Positions 8,205 through 15,970 of a stretch of DNA of 64,000 bases are shown here, piece by piece. Numbering within the stretch: the stretch's first letter is position 1; each line of letters starts with the position of its first letter. A program made the position numbers and the translations under genes. A model generated the notes under the pieces. It searched no databases and was not told where the DNA came from. It saw only the letters and a list, made by a program, of their open reading frames with translations. Source of the DNA: Streptomyces sp. NBC_00239 (lineage in GTDB: Bacteria; Actinomycetota; Actinomycetes; Streptomycetales; Streptomycetaceae); assembly GCF_036194065.1 (NCBI RefSeq), contig NZ_CP108095.1, positions 4,526,001-4,590,000 on the forward strand, written 5' to 3'.

Positions 8205-8720
8205 CACCCCGCCTGGCCGGCGCCCTGCGGCGCAATCCCCAGCCCCGCCGGTGCCCTGCGGCGCAATTCCCAGCCCCGCCGGCGTTTGAGGCGGAGCCTG
8301 GGCCGCAGCCCGCCCTCGCCTGGCCGGTGCGCTGGGGCGCAATTCCCAGCCTCGCCGGTGCCCTGCGGCGCAATCCCCAGCCCCGCCGGCGTTTGAGGCG
8401 CGGGGTTTGGGGCGGAGCCCCAAGACTGCAACCCGGCTCCGCCGGGTACCGGGCTCCGCCCGGACCCGCGCCTCAAACGCCGGCGAGGCTGGGTGTTGCC
8501 CCTCGGGCAGCCGGCAAGGACGGGATTGTCCCCAGGGCGTCGGCGAAGCTGGGATGTTGCAGCCGGGGCAGCCGGGGCAGCCGGGGCAGCCGGCAATGCC
8601 CGCAGCGCGCCGGCGAGGCTGGGTGTTGCGCCGAGGGCGTCGCGGAGCTGAGGGGGCGCCTCGGGTAGCCCGCGAGGCTTGAAGTGGCGGCGGGTCAGGC
8701 GGCGGGGCTGGGTGTTGCGC
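8205..8720. repeat. Cloverleaf repeat locus 1 with flanking arrays
   Basis: Full copy at 8377-8492 (A-B-C order on the plus strand): arms with CGCCGGCGTTTGAGGCG and its complement, enclosing hairpins TTGGGGCGGAGCCCCAA, CCCGGCTCCGCCGGG and CCGGGCTCCGCCCGG. To the left are about 31-nt units (GGTGCCCTGCGGCGCAAT followed by CCCAGCCCCGCC) and a broken copy near 8271. To the right are similar units and three CCGGGGCAG direct repeats (8565-8595). This fills most of the 849-bp gap between the response-regulator gene and the protease; no gene is supported in 7965-8813. Confidence 0.85.
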
Positions 8721-8813
8721 CCAGGGCGTCGCGGAGTTGACGGGGGCGTGCCACGGGGAGCCGGTGGGGTCATGGCGCTGCGGGTGCCCGCCGAGGGGGT
8801 CGTGGCACGGGGG

Positions 8814-9449
8814 TTACGGCAGGAGGCGTTGTTCCTTGGCCACGGCTACCGCGCCGGCCCGCGTGTCGACGCCGAGCTTGTCGTAGATACGCCCCAGATG
8901 CGTCTTGACCGTCGCCTCGCTGATGAAGAGCGCCCGCGCGATCTCCCGGTTCCCGAGCCCGTGCGCCAGCTGCCCGAGGATGTCGAGTTCACGGTCCGTC
9001 AGGGTGGGCCGGGACGAGCCGCGCATGTGGGCCATCACCCGGCTCGCGACCGGCGGCGAGAGGGCCGTGCGCCCCTGAGCCGCCGCGTGGATCGCGGTGA
9101 ACAGCTCCTCGGGCCGTTCCGCCTTCAGCAGGTACCCCGTGGCGCCCGCCCCGATCGCCCGCGTGATGTCGGCGTCCGTGTCGTACGTCGTCAGCACGAG
9201 CACGTGCGGTGCGCCCGGCCCGGCGGTGATCCGCCGCGTCGCTTCGACCCCGTCGATGCCCTCCCCGAGCTGGAGGTCCATGAGGACCACGTCGGGGCGC
9301 AGCTTCGCGGCGAGCGCGACCGCCTCCTCGCCGCTGCCGGCCTCGCCGACCACCTCGATGTCGGGTTCGCTGCCGAGGAGGGCCAGCAGCCCGGCCCGTA
9401 CCACCACGTGGTCGTCGCACAGCAGGATCGTCGTGGTCGTCGTGGTCAT
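8814..9449 (-). CDS. NarL/FixJ-family response regulator
   Basis: A 211-residue two-component regulator. The receiver domain has the acidic pair DD (ILLCDDH), the phospho-acceptor Asp in VVLMDLQLGEG, the T in VLVLTTYDT and the K in YLLKAE. The C-terminal LuxR-type HTH runs LTDRELDILGQLAHGLGNREIARALF and SEATVKTHLGRIYDKLGV. The start at 9449 overlaps the stop of the kinase gene by four bases (ATGA), so the pair is translationally coupled. It is presumed to be phosphorylated by the kinase encoded upstream; targets are unknown. Confidence 0.93.
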   Translation of the reverse strand: MTTTTTTILLCDDHVVVRAGLLALLGSEPDIEVVGEAGSGEEAVALAAKLRPDVVLMDLQLGEGIDGVEATRRITAGPGAPHVLVLTTYDTDADITRAIGAGATGYLLKAERPEELFTAIHAAAQGRTALSPPVASRVMAHMRGSSRPTLTDRELDILGQLAHGLGNREIARALFISEATVKTHLGRIYDKLGVDTRAGAVAVAKEQRLLP

Positions 9450-10672
9450 GGCCGGTGCTCCGGAAGGGGGATGGGGATCGAGACGGACAGTACGGTGCCC
9501 TCGCCGGGCGCGGACTCCACGGTCAGCGTGCCACCGAGGGCGCGGACCCGCGCCCGGATCGCGGGCAGCCCGTGGCCGCGGCCGGGGGAACCGGCCCCTT
9601 CCCCGGCCAGTGGGTCCGACCTCGTCCCGGCCCCGGGGTCCGACCCCGTCCCGGCCCCGGTGGTGAAGCCGCGTCCGTCGTCGGCGATGTCGAGGACCAC
9701 CTGGTCGCCGAGGAAGCTGAGGGTCAGGCCGGCGGTACGGGCCGCCGCGTGCTCGCGCACGTTGGCGAGCGCGCCCTGCGCGATGCGCAGCAGTCCGGAC
9801 TCGGTGCGCTCGGGCAGCGGCACCGGCGCGCCTTCCAGGTGGAAGCGGACGGTGACGTCCGGGCCCGCGTCGAGGGCCCGCAGGGCGTCGGCCAGCCCGG
9901 CGCCCCCGGCGAGCTGCGGCGGCGCGAGGTCGTGGACGAGGCGGCGGGCCTCGGCCAGCCCGAGGGCCGCGATCTCGGTGGCGGTACGGACGTGCGCGCG
10001 GGCGGTCACCGGGTCGGAGTCCCAGGTCCGCTCGGCGGCCTGGAGGAGCATCTGCTGACTGGACAGGCCCTGCGCGACGGTGTCGTGGATCTCCATGGAC
10101 AGCCGCTGGCGTTCGGCGAGGGTGCCTTCGCGGCGCTCGGTGGCGGCGAGTTCGCGGCGGGTGCGGATCAGGTCGTCGATCAGTTCGCGCTGCGCCTGGG
10201 CCTGCCGTTCCATGTGGACGAACACGGCGGTGGCGAGGGCGGCGACCGCGGGCGGCGCGATGACCAGGTTCGGGTCGAAGCTGCTGCCCAGCTGGATCTG
10301 CGCGGCCACGACCAGGGCGGTCAGGAGGGCGACGAGGACCACGGCGGCGCGGGTCGGCAGGGTGCGCAGCGCGGTGAAGAACAGCGGTACCGCGCACCAG
10401 GCGAAGCTCGGCGCGAGCAGGACGAGCACCACCCAGGTGGCGATGACCAGCCCGAGCCAGGCCAGGCGGCCGCGGGTGGGGGCGGCGCCGAGGGCCGGGC
10501 CGAGTACGTAGAGCAGGGCCAGGGTGAGGCTGAGCGCGAGGATCCACGGGGTGCGGGGTTCGCCGGGGTGGCGCAGCAGGAAGCGGGCCAGTGAGGCGCC
10601 GAGGAGGAGGAAGAAGGCGGTGTGCGCGACCGTGGCGAGGCCGCGGGTGCCGTCTGCCGTGCCGTGTGCCAT
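9446..10672 (-). CDS. Two-component sensor histidine kinase, HisKA_3 family
   Basis: A 408-residue membrane kinase. Five or six hydrophobic segments fill residues 10-165, then a short coiled linker, then the HisKA_3 dimerisation helix with phospho-acceptor His in RLSMEIHDTVAQGLSSQQML. An HATPase_c domain follows, with ADDGRGF and GHGLPAIRAR as N and G boxes. There is a Gly/Asp-rich insert (TGAGTGSDPGAGTRSDPLAG) between these boxes. The start at 10672 is chosen for its GAGGAG site; readings further upstream run into repeat DNA. It forms an operon with the response regulator downstream. Confidence 0.9.
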   Translation of the reverse strand: MAHGTADGTRGLATVAHTAFFLLLGASLARFLLRHPGEPRTPWILALSLTLALLYVLGPALGAAPTRGRLAWLGLVIATWVVLVLLAPSFAWCAVPLFFTALRTLPTRAAVVLVALLTALVVAAQIQLGSSFDPNLVIAPPAVAALATAVFVHMERQAQAQRELIDDLIRTRRELAATERREGTLAERQRLSMEIHDTVAQGLSSQQMLLQAAERTWDSDPVTARAHVRTATEIAALGLAEARRLVHDLAPPQLAGGAGLADALRALDAGPDVTVRFHLEGAPVPLPERTESGLLRIAQGALANVREHAAARTAGLTLSFLGDQVVLDIADDGRGFTTGAGTGSDPGAGTRSDPLAGEGAGSPGRGHGLPAIRARVRALGGTLTVESAPGEGTVLSVSIPIPLPEHRP

Positions 10673-10779
10673 GACCCGCCTCTCCTCTCTCACCGCCGCC
10701 CCCATGATGCCGCCCGCGCCTACCCACCGCCCGCGCCCGATGTCCTGCGCGGTAGCCGTCCCCACCGTGCCCCCAGCCC

Positions 10780-10990
10780 CTCCGGCTGCCCGAGGGGCAC
10801 CCCCCTGCCTCGGCGGCAATCCCCAGCCCCTCCGGCGTTTGAGGAGCGGGTCCGGGCGGAGACCGGTGCCCGGCGGAGCCGGGTTGTTCTTGGGGCTCCG
10901 CCCCAAACCCCGCCCTCAAACTCCCCCAGACTCCGTCCGGGGGCACCCCCAGGCGAGGCTGGGGGTTGCGCCGCAGGGCGCCGGCCGAGC
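10780..10990. repeat. Cloverleaf repeat locus 2, four-hairpin variant
   Basis: Core about 10821-10962 in C-B-A order. The arm on the right is interrupted by an extra hairpin (CCCCCAGACTCCGTCCGGGG region, 10923-10945), the same kind of insert as in the otsB copy at 24151. It occupies the 536-bp divergent space between the kinase start (10672) and the haem-binding-like gene (11209); 10991-11208 shows no gene. Confidence 0.8.
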
Positions 10991-11208
10991 GGCGTCGGGC
11001 CGGGGCTGGGCCGGGGCTGGGCCTCGGGCGTGGTGGGCGGGGTGGGGTTTCAGGGGATCACCTGCGGGGCGGGTTCGCATCGGCCGATCGGTTGACCCGG
11101 GGGTCAGCCGGTCCGGCAGTCGCCGGCAGCCGGTACGACGACGGGTGGGGGCCGGGTCCGGACCCAGGATTGAGGAGCGGACAGCCCGCCGACTGCAAGG
11201 AGCCCGAC

Positions 11209-11763
11209 ATGAAGACCCGTACCCGCGTCCTGACCGGTGCCGCGCTGGCGGCCGCCCTGGGAGCCGGCACCTTCGGTGCCATCAGCGCCAGCGCCGCCCC
11301 CGCCCCCGCCGCCGCGCCCGCCGCGGCCGCGGCCAAGAAGAAGGACGACGGCGGCGCCTTCGTCACCTCGACGCACCTGTCGATCGCCGCCGCGACCGAG
11401 GCGGCCCAGGCCGCGCTGGACGCCGCCGAGGACGAGAACCAGCGCGTCAGCGTCGCCGTCGTGGACCGCAACGGCAACACCATCGTCACCCTGCGCGGCG
11501 ACGGTGCCGGCCCGCAGTCCTACGAGTCCGCCGAGCGCAAGGCGTTCACCGCCGTGTCCTGGAACGCCCCGACCTCCGTCCTCGCCGGCCGCCTCGCCCA
11601 GGCCCCGAACCTGAAGGACATCCCCGGCACGCTGTTCCTCGGCGGCGGCGTCCCGGTGCAGGCCAAGGGCGCCCCCGTGGCCGGCATCGGTGTGGCCGGC
11701 GCGCCCAGCGGCGACCTGGACGAGAAGTTCGCGAAGGCCGGCGTCGAGGCCGTCCAGAACTGA
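11209..11763 (+). CDS. Secreted GlcG/HbpS-family (DUF336) haem-binding-like protein
   Basis: A 184-residue exported protein: signal peptide MKTRTRVLTGAALAAALGAG with cleavage near ASA-AP, an Ala/Pro linker, then a DUF336/GlcG domain (SVAVVDRNGNTIVTLRGDGAG, ESAERKAFTA, TLFLGGGVPV). HbpS in Streptomyces reticuli is the family member that binds haem and signals to the SenS-SenR two-component pair. A two-component pair is divergent here, 537 bp away, which makes a similar sensory link worth considering but it is not shown. The ATG has AAGGAG upstream (11197-11202). Confidence 0.82.
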   Translation: MKTRTRVLTGAALAAALGAGTFGAISASAAPAPAAAPAAAAAKKKDDGGAFVTSTHLSIAAATEAAQAALDAAEDENQRVSVAVVDRNGNTIVTLRGDGAGPQSYESAERKAFTAVSWNAPTSVLAGRLAQAPNLKDIPGTLFLGGGVPVQAKGAPVAGIGVAGAPSGDLDEKFAKAGVEAVQN

Positions 11764-11801
11764 CCTCTTGTCCGGGTGCGGCCCCGTTTAGGATCAAGAG
11801 C

Positions 11802-13247
11802 GTGGACCACCGCACCCGCACCCGTACCCGTACGACCCGTACGACCCGCACCCGCCCCGCTGCCGCCGTCGCCGCCGTCCTCGCGCTCACCGTGCTGAGC
11901 GCGTGTACGGGCGGCCCGGTGCAGGGGCGGCCGGGCGCGTCCGGGCTGCGGGACCCGTACTTCCCGCGGGCGGGCAACGGCGGCTACGACGTGAGCCACT
12001 ACGGGATCACCCTCGACTACGCCCCCGACAGCGGCGAGCTGTCCGGCACCACCGAGATCACCGCGGCCGCCACCCAGTCGCTCAGCGCCTTCAACCTCGA
12101 CCTCGACGGGATGGACGTCGAGTCCGTCACCGTCGACGGCAAGGACGCCCGCTTCAACCGGGCCGGTCAGGAACTGACGATCCGCCCCGCCGACGACCTG
12201 AAGAAGGGCGCGTCCTTCCGCACGGTCGTGCGCTACTCGGGCAAGCCGCGGTCGTTCCAGGACCCGGACGGGTCCGAGGAGGGGTGGATCCGTACCGAGG
12301 ACGGCGCGATCGCGGTCGGCGAGCCGGTCGGCTCCATGGCCTGGTTCCCCGGCAACCACCACCCGAGCGACAAGGCCCGCCACGACGTTCGGATCACCGT
12401 CCCGTCCGGCTACGAGGCCGTGTCCAACGGCGTCCTCGAATCACGCGTGAGCGACGCCGACGGCACCACCTTCCAGTGGCGCGGCGGCGCGCCCATGGCG
12501 AGCTACCTCGCGACGGTCGCCGTCGGCCGCTACCAGGTCACCACCGGCCGCACCCCCGACGGCCTGCCGCTCTACTCGGCCGTCGACCCCTCCGAGGCCA
12601 AGCGGAGCGCGCCCGCGCTGGCGCTGCTGCCCAAGGTCCTGGCCTGGGGCGACAAGAAATTCGGCCCGTACCCCTTCAACTCCGCCGGCGCGATCGTCGA
12701 ACGCGGCAACACCCTCGGGTACGCGCTGGAGACCCAGACCCGGCCCGTCTACTCCAGCGCCCCGAACGAGGAACTGATCGTCCACGAGATCGCCCACCAG
12801 TGGTTCGGCAACTCGGTGTCGCCGAAGAGCTGGCGGGACATGTGGCTCAACGAGGGCTTCGCCACCTATGCGCAGTGGCTGTGGTCCGAGGACCACGACG
12901 GCTACACCGCGCAGGAGAAGTTCGACGGGTTCTACGAGGGCGACACCGACGTCGACGACGAGGCCGGCGACGACATCTGGGCGTTCCCGCCCGCCGAACC
13001 GCCGGGGCCCGAGTACATCTCCGACCCGCCGGTCTACCACCGGGCCGCGATGGTGCTCCACAAGATCCGGCAGGAGGTCGGCGACCCGGCCTTCTTCTCG
13101 CTCGTACGCGGCTGGGCGGCGGAGCGGCGGCACGGCAGCGCGAGCACCGACGACTTCACCGGGTACGCCGAGGCGCGCACCGGCCACGACCTCGACGACG
13201 TCTGGGACACGTGGCTGTACGGCAAAGCCAAACCCGCCACACCCTGA
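11802..13247 (+). CDS. M1-family zinc metallopeptidase, lipoprotein
   Basis: A 481-residue protein. The start is a GTG with AGGA upstream. A Thr-Arg repeat (TRTRTRTTRTTRTRP) precedes the hydrophobic core and lipobox (LTVLSAC), so it is probably membrane-anchored outside the cell. The zinc site is HEIAH at 328-332 with the third ligand in NEGFATY (E351), the 18-residue spacing of M1 aminopeptidases. The exopeptidase GXMEN motif is altered (GNTLGYALETQ), so substrate use may differ from PepN. The C-terminal alpha domain of PepN is missing, as in short secreted members. Confidence 0.88.
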   Translation: MDHRTRTRTRTTRTTRTRPAAAVAAVLALTVLSACTGGPVQGRPGASGLRDPYFPRAGNGGYDVSHYGITLDYAPDSGELSGTTEITAAATQSLSAFNLDLDGMDVESVTVDGKDARFNRAGQELTIRPADDLKKGASFRTVVRYSGKPRSFQDPDGSEEGWIRTEDGAIAVGEPVGSMAWFPGNHHPSDKARHDVRITVPSGYEAVSNGVLESRVSDADGTTFQWRGGAPMASYLATVAVGRYQVTTGRTPDGLPLYSAVDPSEAKRSAPALALLPKVLAWGDKKFGPYPFNSAGAIVERGNTLGYALETQTRPVYSSAPNEELIVHEIAHQWFGNSVSPKSWRDMWLNEGFATYAQWLWSEDHDGYTAQEKFDGFYEGDTDVDDEAGDDIWAFPPAEPPGPEYISDPPVYHRAAMVLHKIRQEVGDPAFFSLVRGWAAERRHGSASTDDFTGYAEARTGHDLDDVWDTWLYGKAKPATP

Positions 13248-13299
13248 CGCCCCCGTACGGCGGGCTGCCCCCGCCCGGCCCGCTGGGCACACCCCGCCC

Positions 13300-13870
13300 C
13301 GCCGACTCACGGTGACGCCCCCAGCCTCGCCGGCTGACGGTGACGCCCCCAGCCTCGCCAGTGCCCTGGGGGCACCCCCCAGCCCCTCCGGCGCTTGAGG
13401 CGCGGGTCCGGGCGGAGCCCGGCAACCCCACGCACCCTTCAGCCCCTCCGGTGCACCCCCAGCCTCTCCGGCGCTTGAGGAGCGGTCCGGGCGGAGCCCG
13501 GCAACCCCCCGCACCCTTCAGCCCCTCCGGCGCTTGAGGAGCGGGTCCGGGCGGAGCCCGGTACCCGGCGGAGCCGGGTTGTCTTGGGGCTCCGCCCCAA
13601 ACCCCGCGCCTCAAACGCCGGCGAGGCTGGAATTGCCGCGCGCAGCGCCGACAAGGGCTGGATGTTGCCCCCCAGGGCACCGGCAAGGCCGGGAATCGCG
13701 CCCGGGGCACAGGCAAGGGCTGGGTGTTGCCCCCAGGGCACCGCCAAGGCCGCGTATTGCCCCCGGGCACCGGCAAGGGCTGGGTGTTGCCCCCCAGGGC
13801 ACCGCCAAGGCCGCATATTGCCCCCGGGCACCGGCAAGGGCTGGATGTTGCCCGCCAGGGGGTCCGTAGG
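13300..13870. repeat. Cloverleaf repeat locus 3 with partial copies and long array
   Basis: Full copy 13519-13630 (C-B-A order) with unmatched arm types: GGAG type on the left, GGCG type on the right. Before it are two partial copies (about 13380-13436 and 13460-13512), each with arm plus one hairpin. After it, 13631-13866 is a tandem array of 31-36-nt units ending GGCAAGGGCTGGGTGTTGCC. This lies between the convergent M1 peptidase and terD genes; no gene is supported in 13248-13948. Confidence 0.85.
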
Positions 13871-13948
13871 GGGGCGGCCCCGCACGCCGGGGGCCGGGTA
13901 CGGCGGAGCCCCCCGCGGCGGGTTGCCGTGGGGGGCTCGGGCAGGAGG

Positions 13949-14524
13949 TCAGACGTTGACGCCGAAGTCCTGGGCGATGCCGGTCAGGCCGGAGGCGTAG
14001 CCCTGGCCCACCGCGCGGAACTTCCACTCCGCGCCGTTGCGGTACAGCTCGCCGAAGACCATCGCGGTCTCGGTCGCCGCGTCCTCGGAGAGGTCGTAGC
14101 GGGCGATCTCGGCGCCGCCGGCCTGGTTCACGACGCGGATGTACGCGTTGCGGACCTGGCCGAAGTTCTGGCCGCGGGAATCGGCGTCGTAGATCGAGAC
14201 CGGGAAGACGATCTTGTCGACGTCGGCCGGGAGGCCGGCCAGGTTGACGTTGATGGCCTCGTCGTCGCCCGCGCCCTCGCCGGTCCGGTTGTCACCGGTG
14301 TGCACGATGGTCTGGTCCGGGGTGGACTTGTTGTTGAAGAAGACGAAGTGGCCGTCGGAGACGACCTTGCCCAGCGCGGTCACCGCGATGGCAGAGGCGT
14401 CGAGGTCGAAGTCCACACCCGTGGTCGTGCGGACGTCCCAGCCGAGGCCGACCGTGACGGCGCTGAGGCCCGGGGCCTCCTTCGTGAGCGAGACGTTGCC
14501 GCCCTTGGACAGGCTAACCGCCAT
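13949..14524 (-). CDS. terD: TerD-family protein
   Basis: A 191-residue protein matching the TerD fold along its whole length: [20 protein letters not shown], the calcium-binding acidic stretch FDLDASA, and later DDEAINVNL and [13 protein letters not shown]. The family binds Ca2+ and was named for tellurite resistance. In Streptomyces several paralogues exist and the role is thought to be stress- and development-related. The start at 14524 follows AGGAG. Genes are rarely clustered with other ter genes in this setting, and none is seen here. Confidence 0.92.
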   Translation of the reverse strand: MAVSLSKGGNVSLTKEAPGLSAVTVGLGWDVRTTTGVDFDLDASAIAVTALGKVVSDGHFVFFNNKSTPDQTIVHTGDNRTGEGAGDDEAINVNLAGLPADVDKIVFPVSIYDADSRGQNFGQVRNAYIRVVNQAGGAEIARYDLSEDAATETAMVFGELYRNGAEWKFRAVGQGYASGLTGIAQDFGVNV

Positions 14525-14679
14525 TGGAGATGTCTCCTCTTTCGTCGTCCGTGGCCGTCGGTTCGTGCCGGCCACCGTCAAGCTACCGCTGTCTGTCATA
14601 ACGCAGCGAGGGGCCCGACGGGTTCCTGCGACGCGAAATAGGAGTGACGGGGGTCCGGCGGGGCGGGATCATAGGGGGC

Positions 14680-15105
14680 ATGCCTGGTCCCTATGTCATC
14701 CGCGGTTCGGTCGTCCTGCCGGAGTCCGAGCTCGTCTGGCGTTTCTCGCGCTCCTCCGGGCCGGGCGGGCAGCACGTGAACACCTCCGATTCGAAGGCGG
14801 AGCTGAGCTTCGACCTGGCCGCCACGAAGGCGCTGCCGGACGTGTGGAAGGAGCGGGCGCTGGAGCGGCTCGCCGGCCGGCTGGTCGGCGGGGTCGTGAC
14901 CGTGAAGGCCTCCGAGCACCGCTCCCAGTGGCGCAACCGCGAGATGGCCGCCGTCCGGCTGACCGCGCTGCTCGCGGAGGCGACCGCGCCGCCGCCCAAG
15001 CCGCGCCGCGCCACGAAGATCCCGCGCGGGATCAACGAGCGGCGGCTGCGCGAGAAGAAGGCCCGCGCCGACACCAAGCGCGGCCGCTCCGGCCGCGACT
15101 GGTGA
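14680..15105 (+). CDS. arfB: ArfB/YaeJ-like peptidyl-tRNA hydrolase (RF-1 domain)
   Basis: A 141-residue single-domain release factor. The catalytic GGQ is seen in RSSGPGGQHVNTSDSKAEL, and the basic C-terminal tail (RRATKIPRGINERRLREKKARADTKRGRS, given in parts: RATKIPRG and RLREKKARADTKRG) is the part that enters the empty mRNA channel in ArfB. The likely role is hydrolysis of peptidyl-tRNA on stalled ribosomes. The ATG at 14680 is used because the conserved region (VIRGSVVLPESELVW) begins right after it. It is divergent from terD. Confidence 0.9.
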   Translation: MPGPYVIRGSVVLPESELVWRFSRSSGPGGQHVNTSDSKAELSFDLAATKALPDVWKERALERLAGRLVGGVVTVKASEHRSQWRNREMAAVRLTALLAEATAPPPKPRRATKIPRGINERRLREKKARADTKRGRSGRDW

Positions 15106-15109
15106 CCCG

Positions 15110-15676
15110 TCAGCCGCCCAGCTGCCGGTAGCGCCCGCGGAAGTACGCCAGGGGGGAGCCCTCGCCCGACGGCAGGGCCGCGCTCAGCACCCGCCCCACC
15201 ACCAGCGTGTGGTCCCCGGCCTCGACCCGGGACTCGGTGCGGCACTCCAGCGTGGCCAGCGCCCCGCCGATCAGCGGCGCCCCGCACACCTCGCCGCGTA
15301 CGTACGGCACGTCCTCGAAGAGCAGCCGGTCGCTGATCCGGCCCTTCATCGCGAACCGCCCGGCCACGTGCCGCTGACTCTCCGACAGCACCGAGACGCC
15401 CCACAGCGGCTGCTCGGCGAGGAGGTCGTCCATCCGGGAGCCCTCGCGCAGGCTGACCAGGACCAGCGGCGGATCCAGCGACACCGACATGAACGCGGTC
15501 GCCGTCATGCCGACGTCCTCGTTCAGCGGCGGCTCCGTGGCGGTGATCAGGACCACGCCCGCCGCGAGCCGGGACATCGCCGCGCGGAACTCGTCATTGC
15601 TCACCCCTTCAGCATGAGGGGTCGCGGTCGTCGCGGGGACCGTCGCAGGGGCACTCGGGGGGCTCGTCTTCCACAC
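15110..15676 (-). CDS. Flavin reductase-domain protein
   Basis: A 188-residue protein with the FMN-binding split-barrel fold: FRAAMSRLAAGVVLITA, GMTATAFMSVSLDPPLVLVSL and DHTLVVGRV are typical of NAD(P)H:flavin reductases that feed reduced FMN or FAD to two-component monooxygenases. No partner oxygenase is nearby. The start used is a GTG at 15676 with no clear ribosome site; a second GTG at 15604, just before SNDEFRAAMSRL, is an alternative. It is convergent with arfB, four bases apart. Confidence 0.82.
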   Translation of the reverse strand: MWKTSPPSAPATVPATTATPHAEGVSNDEFRAAMSRLAAGVVLITATEPPLNEDVGMTATAFMSVSLDPPLVLVSLREGSRMDDLLAEQPLWGVSVLSESQRHVAGRFAMKGRISDRLLFEDVPYVRGEVCGAPLIGGALATLECRTESRVEAGDHTLVVGRVLSAALPSGEGSPLAYFRGRYRQLGG

Positions 15677-15859
15677 GTCCGAAACGCTAGTCTCGCCCTC
15701 CCGGGCGGTGCATCGGGCGCGCGACCGAGCCGCGACCTAGGGCTGTCGGCGTACCCGCCGTCGTATCGTTTGCTCGCGGGAATGAGGGGGAGCGCTCCCA
15801 GCCATTCAGGCGGCCGTAATTCATCTCATGTGACTTGAGTCACAGAGGGCAAGATTTGT

Positions 15860-15872
15860 TGACCCTGTGTAC
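15860..15872. promoter_or_regulatory. BldD-like box upstream of cdgB-like gene
   Basis: TGACCCTGTGTAC matches 12 of 13 positions of the BldD consensus as I recall it (TNACNC-A/T-GNGTNA). It lies about 100 bp before the start of the diguanylate cyclase gene. A second symmetric motif, TGACTTGAGTCA, is just upstream (about 15831-15842). BldD bound to c-di-GMP is known to repress cdgB in S. coelicolor. Confidence 0.6.
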
Positions 15873-15970
15873 CGGCGGCACAGCTCACTGTGATTCAGTG
15901 GAAAGGACACCGCAACGAAACGCCGATGACAAACCTGGAGTTGCTGTCGAGGTCTCGGGGAGAGCGAGCA

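Noticed and set aside
8377..8492. Cloverleaf fold as a possible tRNA gene
   Set aside because: Stem lengths, the lack of a T-loop GTTCGA-type sequence, the absence of an acceptor-like end and the 116-nt length do not fit tRNA.
6363..8813. Insertion sequence or transposase near the first repeat locus
   Set aside because: No transposase-like reading frame, no DDE or Y1 motif, and no terminal repeat with target duplication could be found here or elsewhere in the window.
10524..11801. N-terminal extension of the M1 peptidase upstream of the GTG at 11802
   Set aside because: The frame runs through repeat DNA and the whole haem-binding-like gene; the lipoprotein signal starts just after 11802.
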